From contig NZ_JAQNDA010000001.1 in the NCBI RefSeq assembly GCF_028369065.1, positions 62,001 through 126,000 of the forward strand: 64,000 nucleotides of DNA, in the 5' to 3' direction. Position numbers and translations under genes: made by a program. Positions within the stretch are counted from its first letter, which is position 1; each line of letters starts with the position of its first letter. Source of the DNA: Marinobacter sp. SS21. Its GTDB lineage: Bacteria; Pseudomonadota; Gammaproteobacteria; Pseudomonadales; Oleiphilaceae. Positions 1 through 11,917 of this stretch are shown here, in pieces. The notes beneath the pieces were generated by a model. That model made no database searches. It was given only the letters and a program-made list of their open reading frames with translations, and was not told the origin of the DNA.

Positions 1-285
1 CGTGAAACCGTGGTGGTCGCCGATTTGGCCGAGGATTTGCGACGGTTATACCAGCAGATGGATCGGATGGTGCCGGATCAGGTGCCCTACCAGGCCGACC
101 AGGCCGAGGACGACGTCAACAACATTCTGATGGACATGGTGAAGATTGGCGAAGGCCACGGACTGCATTTCCCCAGGGAATTTGCGTTGTTGCTGAAGCA
201 GTTCCTCTACTTCGATCGCTACGTGCATATCCTGGCGCCCGAGATGGATGTGTTCATGGATGAGCGGCTAAACATGTTGCACTGA
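1..285 (+). CDS. AarF/ABC1/UbiB-family kinase-like protein, C-terminal fragment
   Basis: The reading frame is open from the first base of the window (R-E-T-V-V-V-A-D...) and ends at the TGA at 283-285, so this is the last 94 residues of a gene that starts upstream. The tail reads HGLHFPREFALLLKQ, followed by FDRY and LAPEMDVF, which resembles the C-terminal helical part of ABC1/AarF/UbiB atypical kinases, a family tied to ubiquinone biosynthesis or lipid homeostasis. The kinase motifs themselves lie outside the window, so the family call rests on the tail alone. A GTG at position 10 could look like a start but is internal. The gene is followed by a strong terminator and then by the decayed intron. 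Confidence 0.65.
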   Translation, partial: RETVVVADLAEDLRRLYQQMDRMVPDQVPYQADQAEDDVNNILMDMVKIGEGHGLHFPREFALLLKQFLYFDRYVHILAPEMDVFMDERLNMLH

Positions 286-330
286 TCGCAAACTTGTTAT
301 CTGGCGGTGGAATCGCCGCTGCCGATCGAA

Positions 331-360
331 AACCCGATGCGTATGCATCGGGTTTTTTTT
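331..360 (+). terminator. Rho-independent terminator of the upstream gene
   Basis: AACCCGATGC (331-340), loop GTAT, GCATCGGGTT (345-354), then a run of T to 360. Perfect 10-bp stem. It terminates the AarF-like gene and is also the likely landing site of the group II intron that follows at once. Confidence 0.92.
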
Positions 361-1090
361 GTTTGACCGGCGAAGCCGGCAAACCCGGTCGTCTGAAAGA
401 AGGCGACGTCACCCCGACCGATGGGAAGACAATCCGAATGGCAAGGGCGTCACTGGCCAACGGTGGGGTCTGAAGGAAGCCATAGGAAGCAAACAGGACA
501 TAGCGAAAGCGAACCTGATTCGGCGGCGTATAGGCGGTAAGCGTGCAAAATAGCGCGAAGCCCAATTCTCGGTCAGCAATACGACGTGTTTGAGGATGGA
601 GCTGTTTGCGGGGAGCCAGTGCAGTAACCGGGGAAGCCTGACCCCAGCCCCTGAGTTCAGGGAGCTTCTGCTCAAGGTGAGAGCCAAGACAGAAGTTGGG
701 GCGAGGTGGCAGATGACGCCGTAGTAGTGAAGAAGTGCCAGCCAGAGAAGCCTGGTAACAGCGTGGAGGAGAACACTGGCACGACCCGGACTGGAGGTGT
801 TCGGGCGCCCGGCGCGGCGCAAGCCAAACCGGGCGGCGAAGGGCGGAAGTCAGTAACCAACGGAACCGACCCTGAATGCAGCGTACAGCGTGATGCACAA
901 GCCACTTGACGGAGTGGGGGTTACGGGACGGCGCCTGCCGGGAACGGCAGTGCGTCCAGCGAACCTGCATCGGGAGTAAGGCGGACTCGTGTGGCAGATT
1001 GCCAAAGTGCTAGTACCCTATGCGAACCGTCAGAAGCAACCAGCACTGTGCGCCGGAAGACAGAAGAGGAACCGACACCGAGACGCAGGC

Positions 1091-2359
1091 ATGAGGAAAT
1101 ACTACAGCCTGTACGGACGCCTGCTGAGCCAGCGGGTACTGTACGACGCTCACAGACACGTCAAACGCAACCAGGGTGCGGCTGGATTCGATGAGCAGAG
1201 CCTGAGTGCGTTCGATGCCAATCTGGAGCAGGAGCTGTCTTGTCTGTTAAGCGAACTGAAGGAAAAGCGCTACCGCGCACAGCCGGTCAGGCGCGTTACC
1301 CTCCCCAAACCGAACGGGGCGAACGTCTGCTGGGCATTCCAACCGTTCGCGACCGCATCGTACAGCAAGCGTTTCGCAACCAGCTGGTACCGATCTTCAA
1401 CGGAGACTTCGATACGTCCAGCTAAGGCTACCGGCTGGGGCCGCAGCGCCCATCAGGCCATCGCCAAGGCACAGCTGTTCGTCCGGCGATACCGGCATCA
1501 CTGGGCCGTGGATATGGATCTGTCCAAGTGTTTCGACACCCTGGATCACGATCTCATCCTGCGCCAGTTCCGCCGCAAGATCACCGACGGCAGCCTCCTG
1601 GCCCTGCTCAGGCAGTTCCTGCAAAGCGGGGTCATGATAGGCCACCAGCATCAGGCCACCGAACGCGGCAGCCCCCAAGGCGGGGTGATCAGTCCACTGA
1701 TCGCCAACATTTAGCTGGACGCGTTCGACCAGTACATGAAAAGCCGAGGGCACCGAATCGTCCGCTACGCGGACGATACTCTGATCCTGTGCGGGTCTAA
1801 GCCGGCGGCGGAAAATGCACTGGCAGTGGCCACCGGTTATCTGGAAGGCGAGCTCAAACTGATCGTCAACCGCAGCAAAACGCACCTGACACACAGCCGG
1901 GACGGCATTGCCTTCCTGGGCGTGGTGATTGGACCGCGCTACACGCGGATCCAGGCGAAGAAGCTGCAACGATTGAAAGCCAGGCTCAAGGTCCAGACCC
2001 GCAGAAACACCGGCGCCAACTTGGCGGAAGTCATCCGGCAACTGAATCCGGTGCTCAGAGGGTTCCTGACCTACTTCCGGATAGCGAACTGCGCAAGGCC
2101 CATGAAGGGGCTGATGAGCTGGCTGCGACGCCGACTCCGCGCCATCCAGCTGAAGCAGTGGAAGCGGCCATCCCGGCTGCACCGGCGGCTGCGGCAGCTG
2201 GATTATCGGGGCGTGTTCAGCGCGATCGGCATGCAGAGCTGGCGCAACGCCCAAAGTCCACTGGCAAGCTACGCCATGCCCAACCGCTGGCTGCACGATG
2301 AACTGGGTCTGTTCGACCTGAGCAGTCAGCGAGTGGGACTCTGTTTCCCTGTGATCTGA
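1091..2359 (+). pseudogene. ltrA: Group II intron reverse transcriptase/maturase, broken
   Basis: The protein would start MRKYYSLYGRLLSQ at 1091 and run about 420 residues to 2359. RT motifs can be followed across frames: VTLPKPNG, then a frameshift near 1316-1325, then LLGIPTVRDRIVQQAF in the next frame, a TAA at 1423-1425 where FDTSS-Y-GYRPG is expected, a second frameshift near 1436-1442 restoring GRSAHQAIAKAQ, then an in-frame TAG at 1712-1714 inside SPLIANI-x-LDAFDQYM. After it come RYADD (catalytic Asp pair), FLGVVI and a maturase X domain with YFRIANCARP and KQWKRPSR. There is no HNH endonuclease domain after X. Four independent lesions show long decay rather than one sequencing slip. 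Confidence 0.88.
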
Positions 2360-2377
2360 AGGGATAACTGCTGACAT

Positions 2378-2443
2378 GAGCCGTATACGAGGCCCGTACG
2401 TACGGTTCTGTGAGAGGGATGAGGCGGTGACGCCTCACCCTAC
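2378..2443 (+). ncRNA. Group II intron domains V and VI
   Basis: GAGCCGTATACG at 2378 pairs with CGTACGTACGGTTC further on, giving the domain V hairpin that ends GTGAGAGGG near 2418. Next, GATGAGGCG-GTGA-CGCCTCACC is the domain VI hairpin with a candidate unpaired A; the intron likely ends at CCTAC(TT), about 2443-2445. The catalytic domain looks intact although the ORF is dead, so the RNA might still fold. Confidence 0.85.
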
Positions 2444-2554
2444 TTGATCCGCTCCATAAAGTATTCGCCATGTCCCATTGCGTGCTCCGGTAAAAGAAGT
2501 GGGTTGATCCGATTACCATGGGCCACCGTCTCCCTCTGCCCTTTCAAGGCGCTG

Positions 2555-2656
2555 ACGGGAAATGGAATTAGGCGTCGCCTTCAGCGGGGCGCTTTTGTAC
2601 ACTTAACCTGCGGCCCAGGCGGAGCCTTGGTCCACGCTGTTCTCTCCATTTCCCGT
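2555..2656. repeat. 12-bp inverted repeat ahead of recF
   Basis: ACGGGAAATGGA (2555-2566) and TCCATTTCCCGT (2645-2656) are perfect reverse complements, 78 bases apart. The right copy ends 17 bases before the recF start codon. The stretch 2446-2672 otherwise holds no gene that I can support; this is the recF leader or promoter region. Confidence 0.5.
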
Positions 2657-2672
2657 ACCTCACCGGACCCCT

Positions 2673-3803
2673 ATGGCGCTGGTTAAGCTGCACACCGAGC
2701 ACTTCCGCAATTTGGCGGGAGATCCCATCGATTTTTCTCCAGCGTTCAATCTGATCTACGGCGAGAACGGCAGCGGTAAGAGCTGTCTGTTGGAGGCCAT
2801 CGGCTATCTGGGTCTGGGGCGCTCGTTCCGGGTCAGTCGTCATCAAGCCGTCAGCCGACATGGCACCAGCCGTTTCACGGTGTTTGGTGGGTTGGCAGAT
2901 TGCCCTGCTGCTGGCGGCGATTCCGGCGACCGTAACGAGCATCTGCAGCATCGGGTGGGCTTTGCCCGCGATGTGATCGACAAGGACACCCAGCTGCGGG
3001 TGGATGGTGAATCGGTGCGCAGTCTGTCCGCCCTGGCGAGACTGCTTCCGGTGTCGGTGATCGATCCTGGGGTGTTCGACATCGTGGCCGGTAGTCCGGG
3101 CAAGCGCAGACAGTTTGTCGATTGGTTGGTGTTCCACGTGGAACCTTCTTTTGCCTACCTTTGGCAACAATGCCAAAGAGTGACGTCACAGCGGAACCAG
3201 GCCCTTAGAAATGGTAGAATGGACCAATCCCTGCTCCGTGTGTGGGACAACCAGTATGTGGCGTTGGCAGCTCAGGTGACCCAGGCCCGTCAGGCAACGA
3301 TGACGTTGTTTCAGACGGCTTTCGAGTCGCTGTTGGCGGAAGTGGAGACGCCCTGGGTGGAAGGCCTGAAGCTGGATTTTTACCCCGGTTGGGACAACAA
3401 GCGATCGCTGGCAGAAGTGCTGGTGGCGCAACGAGAGCAGGAACTGCGAATGGGCCATAGCTTGTATGGCCCAAACCGCGCCGATTTAAAGTTGCGGTTT
3501 CAGGGGCGGCCTGTCGCCGAAACGTTTTCCCGTGGCCAGCAGAAGACCCTGGTGATTTTAATGAAGATCGCCCAGGGTATGGTGCTGTCCCAGCTTGGCA
3601 AACAGGTCACCTTCCTGCTCGACGACATCAATGCCGAGCTGGATGGTGAGCACCGGGCCATGTTGGCCGAAAAACTTCATGAACTGCGATGTCAGGTGTT
3701 CATGACATCCATCGAGCAGCCCCGTCCGCACCAACTATGGCGGGAGTCCATGCCGGAATTCCGAGTGTTCCACGTGGAACATGGCAGGGTGACGGAAGAA
3801 TAA
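2673..3803 (+). CDS. recF: DNA replication and repair protein RecF
   Basis: RecF is an SMC-like ATPase that loads RecO/RecR and helps RecA act at single-strand gaps. The protein is 376 residues, near the family's usual 360. The Walker A motif GENGSGKS is at about residues 30-37, an ABC-type signature FSRGQQKTL near 284, and Walker B VTFLLDDINAELD near 312. The N-terminus (MALVKLHTEHFRNL) is typical, so the ATG at 2673 is the start although no strong ribosome site is visible. gyrB follows after 24 bases, as in the classic dnaA-dnaN-recF-gyrB cluster. The usual upstream partner dnaN is not there; its place is taken by the group II intron and an AarF-like gene. Confidence 0.96.
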   Translation: MALVKLHTEHFRNLAGDPIDFSPAFNLIYGENGSGKSCLLEAIGYLGLGRSFRVSRHQAVSRHGTSRFTVFGGLADCPAAGGDSGDRNEHLQHRVGFARDVIDKDTQLRVDGESVRSLSALARLLPVSVIDPGVFDIVAGSPGKRRQFVDWLVFHVEPSFAYLWQQCQRVTSQRNQALRNGRMDQSLLRVWDNQYVALAAQVTQARQATMTLFQTAFESLLAEVETPWVEGLKLDFYPGWDNKRSLAEVLVAQREQELRMGHSLYGPNRADLKLRFQGRPVAETFSRGQQKTLVILMKIAQGMVLSQLGKQVTFLLDDINAELDGEHRAMLAEKLHELRCQVFMTSIEQPRPHQLWRESMPEFRVFHVEHGRVTEE

Positions 3804-6242
<2,439 letters not shown>

Positions 6243-6277
6243 TTGAGCGCCATCCATTGACGGTGGTAGCCAAAAAG

Positions 6278-6310
6278 CGGAATGACCCGAAAGGGCATTC
6301 CGTTTTTTTT
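6278..6310 (+). terminator. Terminator of recF-gyrB
   Basis: CGGAATG-A-CCC-GAAA-GGG-CATTCCG followed by eight T. A ten-pair stem with one bulged A, capped by a GAAA tetraloop. Confidence 0.93.
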
Positions 6311-6344
6311 ATGGGCTAAGCGCCGCTGAATGTCTACTTTGGCC

Positions 6345-6372
6345 AATAAAAAAGGCGACCGAAGGTCGCCTT
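6345..6372 (-). terminator. Terminator of the VC0807-type gene
   Basis: On the minus strand AAGGCGACC-TTC-GGTCGCCTT runs into a T tract (A run at 6348-6353 on the plus strand). It lies just beyond the stop codon at 6379 and stands tail to tail with the gyrB terminator. Confidence 0.92.
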
Positions 6373-6378
6373 GTGGTG

Positions 6379-7131
6379 TTACTTGGAGGAGGAGTGATCC
6401 CCTGCCCGCTCGGGGTGTTGGTGCAGGTGTGGTGACATCACCTCTTCCAGGGTGTAGCCGGTGAGTCGGCGGATGGTTCGCCAGAGGTAGTAAAAGATGG
6501 CGATCATCATGATCATCGATGGAATCGCAATCATCGGGTAACTGACCAACGTCATTCTGCCCAGCTCTTCATTGAAGGCCTGGGTACCGGCGGGGCTGGT
6601 AACGATCCATTTGGCCAGAATGTAGTTCATCGCCGAGGAGAAGAAAAAGGTACCACTGAACAGGTAGCTAGCCTTGAGCAGGCGCGACTCGAACTCCGTC
6701 TCATTGTTGTGCTGGACCAGAGACGCGCGGATCTTGTCCACATCCAGTACCGAGGGGTTGTACAACAGGGTGCGGACCAGCGGGTATTGGGTTCGGGTGG
6801 ACACCAGCACCGCCAGGCCAATAACCAGTGGCACCGCCGCCTCCTTGATGGCCAACCACTGGGGGTCCAGTTCCATCAGCCCGATGCCGCCGGTGAGGCC
6901 GACACTGATCACCCCCAGGACCGCGATGAAATTGTACTTGCGGTACTTCACCAACTCGAACAGCCCCCAGCCGAGCGGAAACGCCAGGCCAACCACCAGC
7001 GCCCAGGTGCTGCCAAGGTAGTCGTCGCCACTGAGCTTCATCAGGATGACCGAGGGAATGACGATACTGACCAGCAGGTCAATCCAGGGCCGGGGCTTAT
7101 GGGATGGTGTGGGGGAATGGGGGTTAGTCAT
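6379..7131 (-). CDS. VC0807-family integral membrane protein
   Basis: A 250-residue protein with five or six hydrophobic segments: IDLLVSIVIPSVILMKLSG near 18, WALVVGLAFPLGWGLFEL near 43, FIAVLGVISVGLTGGIGL near 68, AAVPLVIGLAVLVS near 97, FSGTFFFSSAMNYILAKW near 153 and MIAIPSMIMMIAIFYYLW near 199. The pattern and the DPQWLAIKEAAVPLVIG stretch match the VC0807 family as I remember it; the family has no assigned function. The C-terminus is a His-rich cytosolic tail (HLHQHPERAGDHSSSK). It is a single gene with its own terminator, convergent to gyrB. Function unknown. Confidence 0.75.
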   Translation of the reverse strand: MTNPHSPTPSHKPRPWIDLLVSIVIPSVILMKLSGDDYLGSTWALVVGLAFPLGWGLFELVKYRKYNFIAVLGVISVGLTGGIGLMELDPQWLAIKEAAVPLVIGLAVLVSTRTQYPLVRTLLYNPSVLDVDKIRASLVQHNNETEFESRLLKASYLFSGTFFFSSAMNYILAKWIVTSPAGTQAFNEELGRMTLVSYPMIAIPSMIMMIAIFYYLWRTIRRLTGYTLEEVMSPHLHQHPERAGDHSSSK

Positions 7132-7290
7132 AGTTGGGCCTGTGCCGAGTCAGTGCTAAACGTGCTAAGGATGTGTGGGGCGGGTTCTAAGGGAACCGTC
7201 GGTAACGGGAACCTTCAGTATACGATGGTGCCACTGTGGACCGAAGGACCTTTTTGTGTCGGTTATGTAAGGGCCTTGGCGATGGTGGGG

Positions 7291-7833
7291 TCATGGCCCG
7301 GGGCGTGCGTTGACGGGGGGATTGCCGACATAGAGGAAATTGGTGAAGTACTGCCCCGGTCCCCCGGTCTGAACGGTAGTCTCCAGCGAGACCACGGTGG
7401 TGGAACCAGTGGCAGAGAACCGCGAGGCGTAGCCGTCGGTTTGGCCGGCACGCTGGCGCCAATCGCCCTGCTCCCGCCAGTCAGCGCCCAGGCAAGCCTG
7501 CAGCGTCTGCAATGCCTGCCCATGGCGGCGCTTGGCGATATCCAGGTTCGGGTTGGTGACGGAGCACAGTTAGGCGCTGTCGCCCTGGCCCCAACTCCAG
7601 ATCTGGCAATGGCCGGCGATGAGCTCGGCGGTCGCCCGATACACCGTGGCGCTGGCAAAGTGGTCGGCCTTACCTCGCAGGCTGCTAAAACAGTTGGGAT
7701 AATCGGCGATGACGGCGTGCAGAGTCGCGCAGGGATCCTCAGTGCCAGCTTGCAGCTGTGAGGTGTTGCTGGCGCAGCCGGTCAGCCCTAAAGCGACCAG
7801 GGCCAAGGCAATGGAGCGATTGGTGATTGGCAT
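7291..7833 (-). pseudogene. Putative lipoprotein gene split by an in-frame stop
   Basis: Reading starts [20 protein letters not shown], a signal peptide with lipobox LTGC (Cys 20), so the product would be an outer-membrane or periplasmic lipoprotein. After 87 residues (...IWSWGQGDSA) a TAA at 7570-7572 interrupts. The same frame then continues LCSVTNPNLDIAKRRHGQALQTLQACLG for about 90 more residues to the TGA at 7291. The downstream part keeps coding character (a charged helix, then a Thr-rich strand region), so one base change, for instance TAC to TAA, explains the split. I do not recognise the family. It could still make an 87-residue secreted protein. Confidence 0.6.
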
Positions 7834-7993
7834 CGGTGGTAGCGTCCCCGACGATTGGTTGCGGACGGCGCACAGGACAGCGTGCAGGACTGACCCTCAA
7901 GTGTAACGCGGACCCGTCGCAATGGGATGCCGGATGACAATAAACGTGACGGAGTTTGAACTGGGAGACTGAACGACTGCAGAGAGAGGGAAA

Positions 7994-8070
<77 letters not shown>

Positions 8071-8083
8071 AATCACGGCCGGT

Positions 8084-8112
8084 ATTATACGTAACTGGTG
8101 TCGATTTGCCAG
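8084..8112 (-). promoter_or_regulatory. Sigma-70-type promoter of tRNA-Pro
   Basis: Minus-strand TATAAT (8084-8089) with CTGGCA (8107-8112) 17 bases upstream. The -10 box is perfect and lies 13 bases before the tRNA 5' end. Confidence 0.6.
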
Positions 8113-8132
8113 TCCTCAAGGCAGGAAATTGG

Positions 8133-8681
8133 TCAGCGCCTGGTGCCCAGGAAATCGTCGGTAAACGCCGCCAGGTCGTCGAACACCCGAACCGCGGGCA
8201 ACGGCCGTTCCTTCAGGTGTTCCTCGGTTTCCCGGCCATTGCCGGTACGCACCAGGCAGGGCCGACAACCGGCGGCCAGGGCGGCTTCCAGATCCTTGCG
8301 GCTGTCGCCGACCATGACGCTGTCAGCCAGCGAGGCGAGCTCGAAATGTTGCCGAATCTGGCTCAGCAGCCCGGTTCTGGGCTTGCGACAGTGGCAGTGC
8401 TCGTCCGGATGATGGGGGCAGTGAGCGATGAAATCGATGCGACCGCCAAACGGCTCCAGCAGCGAGCGCAGCTTGTCGTGCATCGCCTCCAGGGTGGTGG
8501 TGTCGTAATAGCCACGGCCGATGCCGGACTGATTGGTGGCGATGGCAATGCGGCAGCCGGCCACCGACAGCCGGCCAATGGCCTCCAGGCTGCCGGGAAG
8601 GGGCAACCAAGCCTCCGGCGAACAGATGTAACTGCCGTCGTAGAGGTTGATGACCCCATCCCGGTCCAGGATGACCAGCAT
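8133..8681 (-). CDS. gmhB: D-glycero-beta-D-manno-heptose-1,7-bisphosphate 7-phosphatase
   Basis: GmhB removes the 7-phosphate in ADP-heptose synthesis for the LPS inner core. The HAD nucleophile motif LDRDGVIN is at residues 5-12, motif II lies in [13 protein letters not shown], and the zinc-binding loop [14 protein letters not shown] follows near residue 92. The phosphate-sensing lysine and [11 protein letters not shown] come later. I start at the ATG whose product begins MLVILDRDG (8681). A longer frame to 8762 would add a Cys-rich, non-family extension that runs into glyS. Seven bases separate it from the glyS stop, so it is probably co-transcribed downstream of glyQ-glyS, the same order as in Pseudomonas. 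Confidence 0.92.
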   Translation of the reverse strand: MLVILDRDGVINLYDGSYICSPEAWLPLPGSLEAIGRLSVAGCRIAIATNQSGIGRGYYDTTTLEAMHDKLRSLLEPFGGRIDFIAHCPHHPDEHCHCRKPRTGLLSQIRQHFELASLADSVMVGDSRKDLEAALAAGCRPCLVRTGNGRETEEHLKERPLPAVRVFDDLAAFTDDFLGTRR

Positions 8682-8688
8682 TGCTGCG

Positions 8689-10770
8689 TCAGCTGGCTGT
8701 GGGCAGCAGGGAAATGTCGGCGACCCGCAGGAACAGGTTACGCAGACGGTTGAGCAGGGCAAGCCGGTTGTTGCGGACGGCCGCGTCGTCGGCCATCACC
8801 ATGACTTCGTCGAAGAAGCGGTCCACCGGAGCCCGCAGACTGGCCAGTGAACTCAGCGCCGCGGCGTAGTCGCCCTGCTCAAACAGCGGGACCACCTTAT
8901 CGGCCTGTTCGGCGACCTGTTCGGCCAGGGTTTGCTCGGCGGCGTCCTGCAGCAGGCTGCTGTCGACGGTTTCGCCGATGGCATCACCACCCTGCTTGGT
9001 GAGAATGTTGGAAACCCGCTTGTTGGCGGCGGCCAGAGCCTGGGCTTCCGCCAGTTGACGGAAGGCTTCCACCGCCTTGACCCGGCGGTCGAAGTCCAGT
9101 GGCCGGGTCGGCCGGCGGGCGTGGACCGCGAGGTAGACCTCGGCGCCAATGCCCTGCTCCTCGTAGTGAGCCCGGAACCGTTCCAGCATGTAGTCCACCA
9201 CGGTGGTGGCCACAGCGCTCTCGCTGAGGTTGCTGAAGTTGGCGGCGGCCCACTCGCAGCAGGTCTGCAGATCAAGCGGCAACTGCCGTTCGATGATGAT
9301 GCGCAGCACGCCCAGTGACGCCCGTCGCAGGGCGAACGGATCGCGGGTACCGGAGGGCGGCTGGTTGATGCCGAACAGCCCCACCAGGGAATCGAGACGG
9401 TCGGCGATGGCCACCGCGCAGCCGGTCAGGGTGGAGGGCAGCTCGTCGCCGGCGAAGCGGGGCATATACTGCTCGTTCAGCGCCTTGGCGACCTCGTCCG
9501 GCTCGCCATCGTTCTGGGCGTAGTACTGGCCCATGACGCCCTGGAGGTCGGTGAACTCGAGCACCATTTCGGTGACCAGATCGGTCTTGGCCAGCATCGC
9601 GGCGCGTTCGGCCAACGCCGGATCGCTGCCGATGGCGTCGGCAATCCTGTTGGCCAGGGCCGCAACCCGTACCGACTTGTCGTAGATGCTGCCGAGTTTT
9701 TCCTGGAATACGATGGGCTTGAGCCGGTCGACACGGTCCTCCAGTGGGGTTTTACGATCGGTGTCGTAGAAGAAGGCGGCGTCGGCCAGTCGGGGCCGGA
9801 TGACTTTTTCGTTACCGGCTACCACCTGGGCGGGGTCCTTGCTCTCCAGGTTGGCCACGGTGACGAACAGCGGCAACATACGGCCGTTGGCGTCGACCAC
9901 ATGGAAGTACTTCTGGTGCTCCTCCATGGAGGAAATCAGCGCTTCCGCCGGCACCTCGAGGAAACGCTCCTCGAAGCGGCCCAACAGCGGCACCGGCCAT
10001 TCGTTGAGGGCGGTGACTTCGTCCAGCAGGTCGTCATTGATGACCGCCTGGCCTTGGGCCTGCTGCTCGGCGATGGCGGTGACGCCGCGGCGAATGGCCT
10101 CGCGGCGATCGGCGAAACTGGCGATCACCCGGCCCTCTTCCCGCAGCACCACTTCGTAGTCATTCGGCGTCGGTACGATCAGTGCCTTGGGGCAGTGGAA
10201 ACGGTGACCGCGGGTCTGGTTGCCGGGGGTCAGGCCCATCACCGGCGTGTCGATCACCTTGTTGCCGTACAGCAGCACCAGCCAATGCACCGGCCGGACG
10301 AATTCGGTGCGGTGGGCGCCCCAGCGCATGCGCTTGGGAATCGGCAGCGCCGCCAACGATTGTTCGATCAGCTGTGGCAACAGCTCCGCGGTGGGTTTGC
10401 CCTGCTCGACGGTGCGATAGACCACCCAGGCCCCTTTATCGGTTTCCAGGGTGTCGAGCTGGTCCGGGGTCACCCCGAGGGAGGTGGCAAAACCATTGAG
10501 CGCCCGGGTCGGGTTGCCGGCGTCGTCGAACGCCGCCTTCACCGCCGGACCGCGTTTTTCCACCGGCTTGTCCGGTTGCGCATCGGCCAGTTCACGCACC
10601 CGCACCGCCAGTCGGCGGGGGGCGGCAAAGGCTTCCACCGCACCGTGGGCAATGCCGGCGTCATCGAGGCCGTTGGTGATGCCTTGGGTAAACGCATCGG
10701 AAAGGGTCTTCAGCGCCTTCGGTGGCAGCTCTTCGGTACCCAGCTCGACCAGAAAATCCTGTGTTGCCAT
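8689..10770 (-). CDS. glyS: Glycine--tRNA ligase beta subunit
   Basis: Large subunit of the bacterial (alpha-beta)2 glycyl-tRNA synthetase, responsible for tRNA binding. It has 693 residues, normal for the family. The start [20 protein letters not shown] is diagnostic. Further hallmarks are [10 protein letters not shown] (about 185), [13 protein letters not shown] (about 280) and the C-terminal anticodon-binding region with [15 protein letters not shown]. It starts 2 bases after the glyQ stop, a tight operon with translational coupling likely. Confidence 0.97.
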   Translation of the reverse strand: MATQDFLVELGTEELPPKALKTLSDAFTQGITNGLDDAGIAHGAVEAFAAPRRLAVRVRELADAQPDKPVEKRGPAVKAAFDDAGNPTRALNGFATSLGVTPDQLDTLETDKGAWVVYRTVEQGKPTAELLPQLIEQSLAALPIPKRMRWGAHRTEFVRPVHWLVLLYGNKVIDTPVMGLTPGNQTRGHRFHCPKALIVPTPNDYEVVLREEGRVIASFADRREAIRRGVTAIAEQQAQGQAVINDDLLDEVTALNEWPVPLLGRFEERFLEVPAEALISSMEEHQKYFHVVDANGRMLPLFVTVANLESKDPAQVVAGNEKVIRPRLADAAFFYDTDRKTPLEDRVDRLKPIVFQEKLGSIYDKSVRVAALANRIADAIGSDPALAERAAMLAKTDLVTEMVLEFTDLQGVMGQYYAQNDGEPDEVAKALNEQYMPRFAGDELPSTLTGCAVAIADRLDSLVGLFGINQPPSGTRDPFALRRASLGVLRIIIERQLPLDLQTCCEWAAANFSNLSESAVATTVVDYMLERFRAHYEEQGIGAEVYLAVHARRPTRPLDFDRRVKAVEAFRQLAEAQALAAANKRVSNILTKQGGDAIGETVDSSLLQDAAEQTLAEQVAEQADKVVPLFEQGDYAAALSSLASLRAPVDRFFDEVMVMADDAAVRNNRLALLNRLRNLFLRVADISLLPTAS

Positions 10771-10772
10771 GG

Positions 10773-11738
10773 TTATGCGTTCCCCTTACCAGAGTCTTTC
10801 GCTTGTTCGTCGGTGGCCTCGGCCAGCAGTTCCTGGCGTAGCGCGTCCGGCGCCAGCGGGAAGCCGAGCTCCTTGCGGCTGTCGAAGTAGGCCTGGGCGA
10901 CGGCGCGGGCCAGGGTTCGGACGCGCAGGATAAAGCGTTGGCGCTCGGTGACCGAGATGGCATGACGAGCGTCCAGCAGGTTGAAGGTGTGGGACGCTTT
11001 CAGCACCTGCTCGTAGGCGGGCAGTGCCAGGCCGGCGTCGATCAGCCGCTTGCTCTCGCGCTCATGGACGTCGAAGCAGTGGAACAGGAACTCGGTATCC
11101 GCCTGTTCGAAGTTGTAGGTCGACATCTCCACTTCGTTCTGGTGGAAGACGTCGCCGTAGGTCACGACCCCGTCCGGGCCCTCGGTCCACACCAGGTCGT
11201 AGACGCTGTCCACGCCCTGCAGGTACATGGCGATGCGCTCCAGGCCGTAGGTGAGTTCGCCGGTCACCGGGTAGCATTCGAGGCCGCCGACCTGCTGGAA
11301 GTAGGTGAACTGGGTGACTTCCATGCCGTTCAGCCAGATCTCCCAACCCAGACCCCAGGCCCCCAGCGTCGGGGACTCCCAGTTGTCTTCAACGAAGCGG
11401 ATATCGTGCACCAGCGGGTCCAGGCCCAGTGCCTTCAGGGAGTCCAGGTAGAGTTCCTGGATGTTGTCCGGTGACGGCTTGAGCACGACCTGAAACTGGT
11501 AGTAATGCTGCAGGCGATTGGGGTTCTCGCCGTAACGGCCGTCGGTGGGCCGACGGCTGGGCTGCACGTAGGCGGCGTTCCAGGTTTCCGGCCCGATCGC
11601 CCGCAGGAAGGTGGCGGGGTGGAAGGTGCCGGCGCCGACTTCCATATCCAGTGGCTGGAGAATCACGCAGCCATGCTGCGCCCAGAATTTCTGCAGAGCC
11701 AGGATCAGACCCTGGAAGGTTTTGACGTCCGGGCTCAT
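10773..11738 (-). CDS. glyQ: Glycine--tRNA ligase alpha subunit
   Basis: Catalytic subunit that activates glycine and charges tRNA-Gly together with GlyS. Motifs include [41 protein letters not shown] and [19 protein letters not shown], then [22 protein letters not shown] prefer the ATG giving [13 protein letters not shown] (11738). A GTG at 11762 would add eight residues (M-T-D-K-A-T-N-T) and cannot be excluded. First gene of glyQ-glyS-gmhB, with a promoter at 11840-11868. Confidence 0.95.
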   Translation of the reverse strand: MSPDVKTFQGLILALQKFWAQHGCVILQPLDMEVGAGTFHPATFLRAIGPETWNAAYVQPSRRPTDGRYGENPNRLQHYYQFQVVLKPSPDNIQELYLDSLKALGLDPLVHDIRFVEDNWESPTLGAWGLGWEIWLNGMEVTQFTYFQQVGGLECYPVTGELTYGLERIAMYLQGVDSVYDLVWTEGPDGVVTYGDVFHQNEVEMSTYNFEQADTEFLFHCFDVHERESKRLIDAGLALPAYEQVLKASHTFNLLDARHAISVTERQRFILRVRTLARAVAQAYFDSRKELGFPLAPDALRQELLAEATDEQAKDSGKGNA

Positions 11739-11839
11739 AGTGTTGGTTGCCTTGTCAGTCACGACGATTGCCTGCTAGTCGGTCTGTATGTAGCGTGCCG
11801 GCCCGCGGACCGGGGTACGCATGGAATGAAAAGAGCAGC

Positions 11840-11868
11840 ATTATACGCTGCCGTGGTCTGGTTTTCTA
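11840..11868 (-). promoter_or_regulatory. Sigma-70-type promoter of glyQ-glyS-gmhB
   Basis: Minus-strand TATAAT at 11840-11845, with TAGAAA at 11863-11868 after a 17-base spacer. The -10 is perfect, the -35 weak. The predicted leader is about 70-95 bases. Confidence 0.5.
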
Positions 11869-11917
11869 AGTCGCGGTTGTAACCGGGCGGTTCGCCGGCC
11901 GCAAATTGGGAACACCG

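Larger units (their letters stand above)
361..2445 (+). mobile_element. Degenerate group II intron (IIC-like)
   Basis: A structured RNA region of about 730 bases (361-1090) precedes a reverse transcriptase/maturase reading frame (1091-2359), which is followed by a typical domain V and VI (2378-2443). This is the layout of a bacterial group II intron with an ORF in domain IV. The 5' end is not sharply defined: GTTTGACC at 361 could be a decayed form of the GTGYG start. A hairpin (361-384, arms GTTTG and CAAAC plus CCGGC/GCCGG) opens the element. Insertion directly behind a rho-independent terminator is the known habit of class C introns, and the RT lacks an endonuclease domain, as in that class. 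The RT is broken, so the element is probably immobile. Confidence 0.8.

Noticed and set aside
286..2672. Chromosomal origin (oriC) next to recF
   Set aside because: I looked for TTATCCACA-like DnaA boxes and found no cluster; dnaA and dnaN are also missing here.
2444..2686. 80-residue frame between the intron and recF
   Set aside because: No family character, overlaps the recF start and begins at the intron end; treated as intergenic.
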